Positions 6,602-14,399 of a stretch of 17,509 nt of DNA are shown piece after piece. Under the pieces are notes generated by a model, which worked only from the letters and a program-made list of their open reading frames with translations, searched no databases and had not been told where the DNA came from. Source of the stretch: Rhodospirillaceae bacterium (GTDB lineage: Bacteria > Pseudomonadota > Alphaproteobacteria > MPNO01 > UBA2964); contig JABJKO010000103.1 in the NCBI GenBank assembly GCA_018660305.1, forward strand, positions 1-17,509. Reading direction: 5' to 3'. Every line of letters begins with the position of its first letter. Positions within the stretch are counted from its first letter, which is position 1. The position numbers and the translations under genes are program-made.

Positions 6602-7177
6602 ATGGTACGGATGTTCGCAGCGGGGGTTATTTCCCTCTTCTTGGTTAACGGGGCAATGGCCGCGGAAGGCGCGCCAAACAGCGCGCTCAAGCAGGCCGGC
6701 GACAAAGGCATCGTCGATGCACAGCTTCTCCTGGGCTCGCAATATTTGCTGGGTTATGGAGTCAACCGCGATGCCGGCAAGGCCCGTCAGTGGTACAAAC
6801 GGGCCGCCGATCAGGGCGATCCCAAGGCGCAGACCGTCCTCGGTCTGATCCATCTCAGCGGCACCGGCGTTTCGGTAAACCGGGCCATGGCGGCAACCTG
6901 GTTCCAGATGGCCGCGCTTCAGGGCTCCGGCCAGGCGCAATTGTCTCTGGCGGCGCTCTACGCGGAGGGCAAGGGCGTCCTGCGCGACTATACCGAAGCC
7001 CATATGTGGGCCAGCCTCGCCATCGCCAATCTGCCCGACGGCGAAAATCTGAATGAAGCGGTTATGTTGCGGGACGGTCTGGCACAAAAAATGTCCGCGG
7101 ATGAAATTGCCGAAGCCACGGATCGGGCAGCCGGTCTCGGGATCTTTGCCCGGAAGTCCAAGACGGCCCACCGGTAA
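6602..7177 (+). CDS. Secreted Sel1-like repeat protein
   Basis: 191 residues. A signal peptide is visible (hydrophobic 4-16, likely cleavage after AMA at 20). Three Sel1-type TPR repeats follow at about 37-72, 73-108 and 109-144, recognisable from AQLLLGSQYLLGYGV...WYKRAADQGD and its later variants. The last about 45 residues lack repeats. Sel1 repeats form helical scaffolds for protein contacts, often in the periplasm in envelope stress, motility or secretion systems; the partner is unknown. GGAGG nine bases before ATG 6602 supports the start. It stands alone with its own upstream region and a CtrA-like box. Confidence 0.86.
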   Translation: MVRMFAAGVISLFLVNGAMAAEGAPNSALKQAGDKGIVDAQLLLGSQYLLGYGVNRDAGKARQWYKRAADQGDPKAQTVLGLIHLSGTGVSVNRAMAATWFQMAALQGSGQAQLSLAALYAEGKGVLRDYTEAHMWASLAIANLPDGENLNEAVMLRDGLAQKMSADEIAEATDRAAGLGIFARKSKTAHR

Positions 7178-7183
7178 GCATGA

Positions 7184-7201
7184 GCCGGATTAAAATCCGG
7201 T
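7184..7201 (+). other. Hairpin after the Sel1-repeat gene
   Basis: GCCGGAT-TAAA-ATCCGGT forms a 7-bp stem (one G-T pair) with a 4-base loop, starting 7 bp after the stop codon. No T-run follows, so it is a weak or Rho-type terminator candidate or a 3'-end stabiliser. Confidence 0.4.
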
Positions 7202-7248
7202 CCTGACCCTCGTCAGCGCGGAGCGGGCCGTGGCATACTCCGCCACCA

Positions 7249-8514
7249 ATGAACACCTCCACCATTCTCGGCGGGATCGGTCAGGCCCTGTCGAACCCGC
7301 ATTATCGCCTGTTTTGGGCCGCCAACGGTATTTCCACCACCGGGCGGTGGGTATACCGGACGGCCGTATTGTGGCTTACCTGGCACCTTACCAATTCGAC
7401 GTTCTGGCTCGGCGTCATGGCCTTTGCCGACGTCTTTCCCATGGTGGTGCTGTCGATTTTCGCAGGCGCCATCTCCGACCGCATGGGCTATGTCCGGGTC
7501 ATCAAGGTCATGCAGCTTTGCTACACCCTTGTGGGCATCGCCTTTACGGTCCTGATCTTCCTTGATGTGATCGATATCTGGCTGGTGCTGGGGCTGACCA
7601 TCTGTCACGGCATCATCGAAGCCATGTCCACCCCGCCGCGCCTCGCCCTGGTCAACGCGCTGGTCGACCGTAAGGATCTGTCGGCCGCCGTCGCGCTGAA
7701 TTCCGCAACCTTCAACGCCTGCCGCATCGTCGGTCCGGGCATCGCCGGTCCGCTGCTGGTGCTGGTGGAACGCGGTGTCATTAATGCCGATCTGGTGTTT
7801 GCCATCTCGACCCTCGCCTTTGTCCAGCTTTATATCGCCATGTTCTTCCTGCCCTCGAAGGGAGCGGGCGGCGAGGGCAGGCTCTCCTGGGATCTGGTCA
7901 AGGATATGGGGGAAGGCGTCTCCTATGTCTGGGGACATTCCGGTATCTGGTTCCTGATGCTCATCCTCGGCGCCACGGGGATCCTCATCCGGCCGTTTAT
8001 GGAGATGGCGCCGGGCTACGCCGATCTCATATTTGGCCTCACCGCCGAGGGTCTGGCGGTCATTTTGTCGTCCATCGGCGCCGGCGCCATGGTCAGTTCG
8101 CTGTGGCTGGCGCGCCGGGGCCGGACCGAGGGTCTGGTGCGCCTTACCACCGGGTCCTTTGCGTTGCTCGCCGCCGTGCTTTTCCTGTTTACGCTTACCG
8201 ACAGTATCGTGCTCGCCGTACCGCTGCTGTTTCTGTACGGCTATTGCATGCTGATAACCGGCACGGCGGCGCAGTCCCTGATGCAGAACGCGGCGGCGCC
8301 CGAGATGCGGGCGCGGGCCGTGAGCTTCTTTATTCTTCTCAATTGGGGAACACCGGCGATCGGCGCTCTTGCCATGGGCTGGATCGCATCCTATCTCGGG
8401 CTGCAGGTCACCATCGCCGGCGGTGCCGTTCTGGGATTGCTGTTCTGGCTGTGGTCCCACTTCGCCGGCAAGCGCCACGTGGATCAGCTTGAAGGGAAGA
8501 AGGCTGAAAATTAG
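7249..8514 (+). CDS. Major facilitator superfamily transporter (MFS_3/EntS-like exporter type)
   Basis: 421 residues made almost entirely of hydrophobic segments, consistent with 12 transmembrane helices. The N-terminus (SNPHYRLFWAANGIS) and the loop-2/3 motif GAISDRMGYVRV (MFS motif A, about residues 73-84) are typical of the drug or siderophore exporter branch. It should move a small molecule across the inner membrane by proton antiport; the substrate is not evident. There is no good Shine-Dalgarno. A CATACT hexamer ends 9 bases before ATG 7249, which would allow a leaderless transcript, but no matching -35 was found. The C-terminus ends in a short charged tail (HVDQLEGKKAEN). Confidence 0.87.
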   Translation: MNTSTILGGIGQALSNPHYRLFWAANGISTTGRWVYRTAVLWLTWHLTNSTFWLGVMAFADVFPMVVLSIFAGAISDRMGYVRVIKVMQLCYTLVGIAFTVLIFLDVIDIWLVLGLTICHGIIEAMSTPPRLALVNALVDRKDLSAAVALNSATFNACRIVGPGIAGPLLVLVERGVINADLVFAISTLAFVQLYIAMFFLPSKGAGGEGRLSWDLVKDMGEGVSYVWGHSGIWFLMLILGATGILIRPFMEMAPGYADLIFGLTAEGLAVILSSIGAGAMVSSLWLARRGRTEGLVRLTTGSFALLAAVLFLFTLTDSIVLAVPLLFLYGYCMLITGTAAQSLMQNAAAPEMRARAVSFFILLNWGTPAIGALAMGWIASYLGLQVTIAGGAVLGLLFWLWSHFAGKRHVDQLEGKKAEN

Positions 8515-8532
8515 CTTTCTCGGCCGCTGCGG

Positions 8533-8561
8533 TTAACAGCGATCTCATCCCGTCCTATATT
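8533..8561 (+). promoter_or_regulatory. Sigma70-type promoter of the glutathione reductase gene
   Basis: TTAACA (8533-8538) and TATATT (8556-8561) each match the -35 and -10 consensus at five of six positions with the ideal 17-base spacing. Transcription would start near 8568, about 50 bases before the coding region. No OxyR-like site was recognised. Confidence 0.6.
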
Positions 8562-8618
8562 ACCGGCACCCCGAACCGCGCTCCGGATGAAGCGCCGGCA
8601 CAGTGAATGGAAAACAAC

Positions 8619-9974
8619 ATGGCTGAGTATGATTTCGATTTTTATGTGATTGGCGCCGGGTCCGGCGGGGTGCGCTGTGCCCGCATGAGCGCGTCCTATG
8701 GCGCGCGGGTAGGGGTGGCCGAGGAACGCTATCTTGGCGGTACCTGCGTCAACGTGGGCTGTGTGCCCAAGAAGCTGTTTTCCTATGGTTCGCATTATTC
8801 CGGGGATTTCGAGGATGCCGCCGCCTATGGCTGGGATGTGGGTCCGGCGACGCTGGACTGGAAACGGCTGATCGACAACAAGAACCGCGAGATCCTGCGG
8901 CTTAACGGCATCTATCGCCGCATCCTGGATTCCAACAACGTCACCATCCATGAAGCCCGCGCCACCCTGAAGGATGCCCATACCATCGAGGTGGGCGGCG
9001 AGACCATCACAGCCGACAAGATCCTGGTGGCCACCGGCGGCTGGCCCAGCGTGCCCGATTTTCCCGGCAAGGAGCATGCCATCACCTCGAATGAGGCGTT
9101 CTTCCTCGAGGATCTGCCCAAGAAGGTGATCATCGTCGGTGGCGGCTATATCGCGGTGGAATTCGCCGGGATTCTGCATGGCTACGGCGCCCATGTGACC
9201 CAGCTCTATCGCGGCGACATGTTCCTGCGCGGGTTCGACAGTGACCTTCGCACCCATCTCGCCGGGGAGATGAAGAAGCAGGGTGTCGACCTGCGTTTTA
9301 ACGCGAACATTGCCAGCCTCGAAAAAACCGATAGCGGCCTGATCGCGACCCTCGAAGATGGCGAGACCCTGGAAGCCGATGCGGTGATGTATGCCACCGG
9401 CCGGGTGCCCAACACCCGGACTATCGGGCTGGAGGAAATCGGCGTGGAGATGAAGCGCGATGGCTCCATCGTGGTGGACGATCATTTTCAGACCAGCGTG
9501 CCCAATATTTACGCGCTGGGCGATGTAATCGACCGCTATCAGCTCACCCCGGTGGCCATATCCGAGGCCATGGTGCTGTCCGCCAATCTGTTCGACGGCA
9601 AGACTCTCAGCATGGATTACGCCGATATTCCCACCGCCGTGTTCAGCCATCCTAATATCGGCACCGTCGGTCTGACCGAGGAGGAGGCCCGTGAGGCCTA
9701 TTCCGGCGTCACCATCTACCGCTCCACCTTCAAGCCCATGAAGCACACCCTGACCGGCCGCGACGAACAAACGCTCATGAAGCTGATCGTCGATAAGGCA
9801 TCTGACCGGGTTGTCGGATGCCACATGGTGGGCCCCGATGCGGGGGAGCTCATCCAGGGCATGGGTGTCGCCCTCAAGGCCGGCGCCACCAAGGACCATT
9901 TCGACGCCACCGTCGGCATTCACCCCACCGCCGCGGAAGAATTCGTCACCATGCGCGAAGCGGTGAGCGACTGA
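8619..9974 (+). CDS. gor: Glutathione-disulfide reductase
   Basis: 451 residues from ATG 8619. FAD-binding GAGSGG is at 12-17. The redox-active disulfide is in [14 protein letters not shown] (Cys43, Cys48). The second nucleotide loop is [15 protein letters not shown]. The two arginines in [11 protein letters not shown] fit NADPH preference. The FAD motif IYALGDV follows, and the C-terminal catalytic HPTAAEE has His435 and Glu440. The dimeric flavoenzyme reduces glutathione disulfide with NADPH in the cytoplasm. GGAAA about seven bases before 8619, and the family's usual MAEYDFD start, favour this ATG over one at 8607 (four residues longer). It has its own promoter and converges with znuA, the two stops being 4 bases apart. 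Confidence 0.93.
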   Translation: MAEYDFDFYVIGAGSGGVRCARMSASYGARVGVAEERYLGGTCVNVGCVPKKLFSYGSHYSGDFEDAAAYGWDVGPATLDWKRLIDNKNREILRLNGIYRRILDSNNVTIHEARATLKDAHTIEVGGETITADKILVATGGWPSVPDFPGKEHAITSNEAFFLEDLPKKVIIVGGGYIAVEFAGILHGYGAHVTQLYRGDMFLRGFDSDLRTHLAGEMKKQGVDLRFNANIASLEKTDSGLIATLEDGETLEADAVMYATGRVPNTRTIGLEEIGVEMKRDGSIVVDDHFQTSVPNIYALGDVIDRYQLTPVAISEAMVLSANLFDGKTLSMDYADIPTAVFSHPNIGTVGLTEEEAREAYSGVTIYRSTFKPMKHTLTGRDEQTLMKLIVDKASDRVVGCHMVGPDAGELIQGMGVALKAGATKDHFDATVGIHPTAAEEFVTMREAVSD

Positions 9975-9978
9975 CGGG

Positions 9979-10920
9979 TCAGGGGGGCGAGGCGGCAGCA
10001 CCCAGGCAGTTGGCGAACGCGGTGGCCATGTTTCTCATCAGCGTGACATAGAGGTCCGGCCCGGCCGGCAGATCGGCGCCGATGGGATCGAGGGTGGCGG
10101 TCCGCGCATTCGTTCCCCTGGTGACGATGCGCACCAGCTTCGGCGTGAATTGTGGCTCGGCGAACACACAGATAGCGCCTGATCGATCTATTTTACGGCG
10201 CATGACGGAGAGCCGCCGGACCCCCGGCTTTCGATCGGGGCTGACGGCGATGGCGCCCGCGGCCGGCAGGCCAAAGCGTTTCTCAAAATAATGATAGGCA
10301 TCGTGGAAGACGATAAACGGCCGGCCTTTGACGGGCTGAAGGCGGTTATGGATATCCGCCGCTAGAGCATCGATTTTTTTAACGAGCGCCCGTGCATTGG
10401 CGCTGTATCGGGCTGCATTGTCCGGACCCGCCGTGATCAGCGCGTCGCGAATTTGCCCGGTGAAAATCTTCGCGTTGGCAGGATCGAGCCAGAAATGATT
10501 GTCGGTCTCATGGGCGGCATGGCTGTCATGGTCGTCCGGCCCGGGCCTGTCGAACAGGCCGCCTTTGCGAAAACCGAGTGTCCGTAATCCCGGCGATCGG
10601 GACAGGGTAACGATGCGGGCCTTCTTCCCCAGCGCCCGGATCGGTTTGGCGAGGGATGATTCCAGACCGTCCCCGATCCAGAAAATGAGTTTCGCGGCGC
10701 CGATCCTTTTCGCTACGGATGGCCTGAGACTGTAGCTGTGCGGCGACGTGCCGCCGCTTACGATCAGAAACGGCTTGCCTGTATCGCCCATGATCGCGGC
10801 GACCAGAGAATGGATGGGTTTGATAGAGGCGACGATTCGTTCGCTGCCCGTTGCCGGTGGGGCGGCCATGGCCACGGCGCTAAACAGCACGCCGATGGCG
10901 CAATTTCGGTAGAGCTTCAT
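9979..10920 (-). CDS. znuA: Zinc ABC transporter substrate-binding protein ZnuA
   Basis: 313 residues with a signal peptide (residues 1 to about 25). Likely zinc ligands are His61 (TSPHSYSL), His142 (NHFWLDP), His206 (FHDAYHYF) and Asp278 (LDPIGAD). A short His/Asp-rich loop, DDHDSHAAHETDNH (129-142), is typical of ZnuA rather than manganese-binding relatives. It captures Zn2+ in the periplasm for the ZnuBC importer. No znuB or znuC is in the window: a convergent gor lies downstream and the solute-binding cluster upstream, so this copy is transcribed alone. A near-perfect Zur box lies 35 bp upstream of the start, so it should be repressed when zinc is plentiful. No clear Shine-Dalgarno precedes ATG 10920. 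Confidence 0.9.
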   Translation of the reverse strand: MKLYRNCAIGVLFSAVAMAAPPATGSERIVASIKPIHSLVAAIMGDTGKPFLIVSGGTSPHSYSLRPSVAKRIGAAKLIFWIGDGLESSLAKPIRALGKKARIVTLSRSPGLRTLGFRKGGLFDRPGPDDHDSHAAHETDNHFWLDPANAKIFTGQIRDALITAGPDNAARYSANARALVKKIDALAADIHNRLQPVKGRPFIVFHDAYHYFEKRFGLPAAGAIAVSPDRKPGVRRLSVMRRKIDRSGAICVFAEPQFTPKLVRIVTRGTNARTATLDPIGADLPAGPDLYVTLMRNMATAFANCLGAAASPP

Positions 10921-10954
10921 GGGTCTGGGCTTGTGATCAGCGGGAATCCAATAT

Positions 10955-10969
10955 TGTTATACTATAACA
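10955..10969 (-). promoter_or_regulatory. Zur box in the znuA promoter
   Basis: TGTTATA-C-TATAACA is a perfect 7-1-7 palindrome matching the core of the proteobacterial Zur motif (TGTTATANTATAACA). On the gene's strand one half extends to GAAATGTTATA, as in the longer consensus. A TTGAAA just upstream could be the -35, so Zn-Zur would cover the promoter. The next gene to the right (11083-11652) points toward this site, so only znuA is an obvious target. Confidence 0.85.
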
Positions 10970-11026
10970 TTTCAACGTCCGGCCGCAATGTTCCGGCGCA
11001 AAAGACCCGGCGCAAAACACCCGGAT

Positions 11027-11058
11027 AAAAAAAGGGCCCAGCCATGCCGGCCGGGCCC
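11027..11058 (-). terminator. Rho-independent terminator of the solute-binding protein cluster
   Basis: On the minus strand a 10-bp GC-rich stem (GGGCCCGGCC paired with GGCTGGGCCC, one G-T wobble, 5-base loop) is followed by seven T residues. It starts 24 bases after the stop of the TAXI-like gene and shields the znuA promoter from read-through. Confidence 0.85.
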
Positions 11059-11082
11059 CTGTTCATTGCCATGGCGATGGAT

Positions 11083-11652
11083 CTACATGATTGCCGCTTT
11101 ATGCAGCTTCACGCCTACCGCCTTGAATTCGGCGGCGCCCGATGACGGGGCGTAGCCGGACCATTGCTTCTTGATCATCTTGGCGGATTTACCGCTTTTC
11201 AGCACGCGGACGAACTCGGCAACGGCCGCGGCGTAATCGCCCTTGGCGACTTTCTTGGGCGCCTTGTTGCGGACGATCAGGAGAACCGTCTCGCCCTTGG
11301 CTTTGCCAAGCGCCATCAGGCCGCTAAAGGCCTTGAGCTGTTTGCTCTTGGCTTTGGACAAATCCTTGGCGGTCACCAGCGCGAAATTGATCGCCCGTTT
11401 TTTCTTGGCGATACGCTTGATGTTGTCCTTACCGCCCTTGGTCCCGTAGTTGTAGACCTTGATGCCATTGCCTTGCAGAACCGATGCCATGGAGATGGCT
11501 GACCCGGCGGCGAAGAGCTTGCCTTTTGTACTGCCGGTTCCCAGCACCAGCTCCATCTCTCCGGCGTTGGCGGTCTGTGACGGCTGTCCCAAACCCGTGA
11601 TGACCGCGATTGCGGCCAAAGTGGCGAACGTCTTGATCAGTTTTCTTACCAT
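11083..11652 (-). CDS. Short TAXI-like periplasmic solute-binding protein
   Basis: 189 residues from ATG 11652. Signal peptide MVRKLIKTFATLAAIAVI... has a probable cleavage after ANA (about 30). The mature N-terminus LVLGTGSTKGKLFAAGSAI and GTKGGKDNIKRIAKKKRAINFALVTAKD resemble the first lobe of TAXI-family solute receptors (GTG..G.Y...G.AI; GG..NI..I..G..DFG). It is far shorter than the roughly 320 residues usual there and unusually rich in lysine, so it may be a degenerate or specialised binding protein; the assignment is tentative. An ATG 18 bases further upstream (11670) lacks a ribosome site, whereas 11652 is preceded by GAGAGGA. It starts 32 bases after the TctC-like gene and is probably co-transcribed with it; a strong terminator follows. 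Confidence 0.6.
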   Translation of the reverse strand: MVRKLIKTFATLAAIAVITGLGQPSQTANAGEMELVLGTGSTKGKLFAAGSAISMASVLQGNGIKVYNYGTKGGKDNIKRIAKKKRAINFALVTAKDLSKAKSKQLKAFSGLMALGKAKGETVLLIVRNKAPKKVAKGDYAAAVAEFVRVLKSGKSAKMIKKQWSGYAPSSGAAEFKAVGVKLHKAAIM

Positions 11653-11684
11653 TTGTCCTCTCTCATCCATTATGTGTTTCGCGG

Positions 11685-12737
11685 TTATTTCCAGCCTAGC
11701 AGCGACCGGGCCCTTTTAACCAGCGGTTTTGGTGTGGCGACGATGGCTTGTGCTGTCTCATTCAGCCATTCGCATGTCTTTGGTTCAACGATTAGCTTGC
11801 GCTTCTTGGCCGTGGCGAGAAAATCAGGGTCCTTCATGGTCGCGTCGAAGGCCCGGCATAACGCTTTCACCCGGTCTTTCGGCACGCCTGGCGGCACCGA
11901 TAAATTCCGACCGATGGCGGCATCGGAAGCGAGCAACTTCAGAATGGCGCGGTCGTCGTCATTCTTGGCCAGATCCAGCAGCAAGGGTGTCGGTTTCCCG
12001 TAACCGTTCTTGATATCGGTCGCCTTCTCCAGACCCGACTGGGCGATGGCGACAATCTTGCCTGCCTTGATCAGATGACCGGCGCGCGAGATCCAACTTG
12101 ACCAGGCGCCGGCACGGCCGCTGACTTCGCCCTGCTCGAGGGCCTTGTTGATCGACGCCGTGCCCACGTAGCCCGTGATGACCTTGACGTTGAGGCCCAG
12201 CAGTTTCTGCATTACGGCCGGCACGATGTAGTTTGACTGGCTAAGCCCGGTGGAGCCGAAGATCACCGGTTCCTTGGCCTTCGCCAGATCTGCCAGACTT
12301 TTGACCCCGGTGGTGTGCCACACCATGGTGACATACTGCATGGACGCGGCCCGTCCGATGTAATTCAGACCGGAAACGTCATATTTAACGTTGCCGCGGA
12401 GCAGCTGAAACGCCGGCAGCATATTGGAAAGCTTCGCCATCCGGCTGCCGTCTTTCGGTGCGACGTTATAGACATAGGCAGCGGCCTTGATTCCGCCGGC
12501 ACCGGGCATGAATTGCAGAATATATTTCGGTTTGCCGGGAATATGTTTCACCAGATAGGTCATGACGGTCCGGGCATAGAGGTCGTAGCCACCACCCGGT
12601 CCGGCACCGAGGATGGCGGTAATAACGTTGTCCTTGTAAAAATCCGAGGTCGCGTCCGCCACCGCGGAGCTCGTCGCTGTGGCGCTTATGCCGGCGGCAA
12701 GCGCGATGCTCGCTGCAAGGCCAATCGGCTTTTTCAT
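11685..12737 (-). CDS. Bug/TctC-family tripartite tricarboxylate transporter substrate-binding protein (copy 2)
   Basis: 350 residues with a signal peptide ending near AVA (about 27). Family hallmarks are GAGPGGGYDLYARTVMTYLVKHIPGKP (two-lobed receptor N-terminus, about 44-70), MPGAGGIKAAAYVYN, and DGSRMAKLSN. These periplasmic proteins bind carboxylates and related solutes for TctAB permeases or act as orphan receptors; the ligand is unknown. GGGAGG six bases before ATG 12737 gives a strong ribosome site. It is clearly paralogous to the 12975-14021 product along its whole length. No TctA or TctB permease lies in the window. The gene probably has its own promoter, because a hairpin terminator candidate separates it from the upstream paralogue. 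Confidence 0.87.
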   Translation of the reverse strand: MKKPIGLAASIALAAGISATATSSAVADATSDFYKDNVITAILGAGPGGGYDLYARTVMTYLVKHIPGKPKYILQFMPGAGGIKAAAYVYNVAPKDGSRMAKLSNMLPAFQLLRGNVKYDVSGLNYIGRAASMQYVTMVWHTTGVKSLADLAKAKEPVIFGSTGLSQSNYIVPAVMQKLLGLNVKVITGYVGTASINKALEQGEVSGRAGAWSSWISRAGHLIKAGKIVAIAQSGLEKATDIKNGYGKPTPLLLDLAKNDDDRAILKLLASDAAIGRNLSVPPGVPKDRVKALCRAFDATMKDPDFLATAKKRKLIVEPKTCEWLNETAQAIVATPKPLVKRARSLLGWK

Positions 12738-12881
12738 TTTAGTCCTCCCTGACTATTTCTTCCTGTCGACCGGTGTTCCAACGCAGCCGTGCGCCACCGT
12801 AGCAAGAGCGCGGCGAATTTGCCAATGGCAGATCGTCGATTGCCGGAAAACCAACTCTCGGGAATATATATCTTCAAGCGA

Positions 12882-12908
12882 AAACGGCGGCCCAATGGAC
12901 CGCCGTTT
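12882..12908 (-). terminator. Hairpin terminator candidate between the two TctC-like genes
   Basis: AAACGGCGG and CCGCCGTTT form a perfect 9-bp stem around a 9-base loop, 67 bp after the stop of the upstream TctC-like gene. Only four T residues follow on the minus strand and most are in the stem, so termination may be partial, allowing some read-through to the second receptor gene. The rest of the 237-bp gap (12738-12974) holds no other recognisable feature. Confidence 0.45.
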
Positions 12909-12974
12909 CCTTGACTCGTTGCCGTGCGGTTGCCCGGCCTGGTTAGCCCGCTTGGTTAGACGGTGTTCAACAGA

Positions 12975-14021
12975 TCAACTTTTGCCGCCGTAGATAAGTT
13001 TCCTGGCGCGCGAAACGACTTCCGGCGTTGCGGATTCCACCGCTTCTTTGACAATTTTCTGGATTTGCGCACCGGTCGATGGCATGAGGCGAAGCAGACG
13101 TTTCTTCAACTCGGCCTCGAATGCCTTGTCGGCGTTCATCTTGTCGTAGGCCGCGCGCAGGATCCTGACGGAATCCTTTGATGCCTTCGGTGGCAGGGCG
13201 AGGCCCCGGCCGAGCAGACCCATCACCGAGATAAAACGAACGACCTTCTTGTCCGCCGGGTTCTTGACCAGATTGCCGAGCATGGGGATGTCCTGCGGCA
13301 GGTCGGGATCCCTGAAGATGCCCATCTGGAGAATGGGCTGGGCGAATTTCTTCTCACCCCGGAACCAGTGTGGAACCTTGGAACTCCAGGCCAGCCAGTT
13401 GGACGCCGCGAACTGGGATTCGCCCCGTTCGACCGCGAAGATGACTTTTGACGAACCCTTGTAGCCGGACACCATCCTGAGCTTCACGCCCAGAAGGCTC
13501 TTGATCAGCATCGGCATGATGAACCCCATGGAGTTGGGGCCGGTGGTGGAGCCGACGAGCTGCGTGCTTCGCATATCCTGCCACTTGTTCACGCCGGTGT
13601 CGGTGCGCGCGACCATCACCATGTTGGTCTGGTTGCTGGAACCGAGCCAGGTAAAGTTCCGGGCGTCGTAGCGCATTCTCTTGGGGCGCATGAGCTGGTT
13701 GAGCACTGAATTGTCCAGCGGCGTGATCAGATTGTAGCCGTCCCGCGGCATTACGTTGTAGGCCCAGTTCATCGCCTTCGCCCCGCCGGCACCCGGCATA
13801 TGCTGGACGATGACCGTCGGGTTGCCCGGAACATACTTGCCGATAAATCTGGCGAAAGACTGGCCGTACTTGTCGTAGGTCCCGCCCGGGCCGTAGGGGA
13901 TTACAATCTTTATGGTTTTGTCTTTATAGGACGTTTGGGCGGCGGCGCTGCTGCTGTTTACGGCCAATGCGGTGGCGACGATCGCAGCGAGGGCGATGAC
14001 GCCGTTCGTTTTCGTAGACAT
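12975..14021 (-). CDS. Bug/TctC-family tripartite tricarboxylate transporter substrate-binding protein (copy 1)
   Basis: 348 residues from ATG 14021. Signal peptide MSTKTNGVIALAAIVATALAV... ends near AAA/AQ (about 28). IPYGPGGTYDKYGQSFARFIGKYVPG, MPGAGGAKAMNWAYN and DGYNLITP are the family's conserved segments. Periplasmic receptor; ligand unknown. A GTG six bases upstream (14027) is in frame, but GGGAG sits only a base or two before it and seven bases before ATG 14021, which decides the start. It is the first gene of the receptor cluster, reading away from the DAHP synthase gene across a 416-bp shared upstream region. It aligns end to end with the 11685-12737 product, suggesting an old tandem duplication. 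Confidence 0.87.
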   Translation of the reverse strand: MSTKTNGVIALAAIVATALAVNSSSAAAQTSYKDKTIKIVIPYGPGGTYDKYGQSFARFIGKYVPGNPTVIVQHMPGAGGAKAMNWAYNVMPRDGYNLITPLDNSVLNQLMRPKRMRYDARNFTWLGSSNQTNMVMVARTDTGVNKWQDMRSTQLVGSTTGPNSMGFIMPMLIKSLLGVKLRMVSGYKGSSKVIFAVERGESQFAASNWLAWSSKVPHWFRGEKKFAQPILQMGIFRDPDLPQDIPMLGNLVKNPADKKVVRFISVMGLLGRGLALPPKASKDSVRILRAAYDKMNADKAFEAELKKRLLRLMPSTGAQIQKIVKEAVESATPEVVSRARKLIYGGKS

Positions 14022-14211
14022 ATGCACTCTCCCTTTGTTGACGATTTTGAATTGATTGGTTGGTCAAGCGGCATCAGGCTAGACCGGTGTCTGCCGGTTA
14101 ACAACAGCCGGTTGGGTGTCCGCCGCCGCCCACTGGTAAACGTGGCGGCAATTAAAAGGCCGAAAACTGGCAAAAGACCTTTTGGCGACTTCTCAAAGAT
14201 GATTGGTTTTG

Positions 14212-14226
14212 CTGGAAAATTTCCAG
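14212..14226. promoter_or_regulatory. Palindrome CTGGAAA-A-TTTCCAG, operator candidate
   Basis: A perfect 7-1-7 inverted repeat about 190 bp upstream of the TctC-like start and 212 bp upstream of the DAHP synthase. Its centre is 41 bp (about four helical turns) from the next palindrome. No regulator is encoded nearby. Confidence 0.4.
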
Positions 14227-14251
14227 TAAAGGGCGTATAGCCTAGACTTTC

Positions 14252-14268
14252 GCGAACATAATGTTCGC
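14252..14268. promoter_or_regulatory. Palindrome GCGAACAT-A-ATGTTCGC, operator candidate
   Basis: A perfect 8-1-8 inverted repeat, the same geometry as the one between tauD and the DUF1932 gene. It resembles CGAAC-N-GTTCG type sites, but the 5-base spacing fits neither the Gram-positive LexA box (N4) nor the alphaproteobacterial one (GTTC-N7-GTTC). It probably controls one or both divergent genes. Confidence 0.5.
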
Positions 14269-14336
14269 CTTTGGGGCGGTTGGTGCGCGGTGGCGCTGTT
14301 TTTGGCGGCACCGAAGGGTATTGCCGTTCCGGGCGG

Positions 14337-14387
14337 ATGGTGCTCAAAACCGTATGGTACTCAAGGACGGTTCGCGCGGACTGGTGA
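14337..14387 (+). CDS. Possible leader peptide rich in Trp/Tyr upstream of DAHP synthase
   Basis: A 16-codon frame reads MVLKTVWYSRTVRADW and stops at 14385-14387, 50 bp before the DAHP synthase start. It contains adjacent Trp-Tyr codons and a Trp as the last codon, the composition expected of an attenuation leader for aromatic amino-acid synthesis. AACCGT (14348-14353) can pair with ACGGTT (14367-14372) inside it. Against it: no properly spaced Shine-Dalgarno and no T-run terminator before the gene. Translation-level control is the only form that would fit. Confidence 0.25.
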   Translation: MVLKTVWYSRTVRADW

Positions 14388-14399
14388 TGCAATAAACAT

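Noticed and set aside
7213..8478. Long minus-strand open frame opposite the MFS gene
   Set aside because: Its product is low-complexity (Gly, His, Gln, Asp, Arg) and mirrors GC-rich codon use of the MFS gene, which has clear transmembrane segments and motif A.
8511..10001. Long minus-strand open frame opposite glutathione reductase
   Set aside because: It is a shadow of gor, whose cofactor and disulfide motifs are all in place on the plus strand.
14252..14268. LexA (SOS) box
   Set aside because: The spacing in CGAAC-N5-GTTCG fits neither the N4 box of Gram-positives nor the direct GTTC-N7-GTTC repeat of alphaproteobacteria, and the neighbouring genes are not SOS genes.
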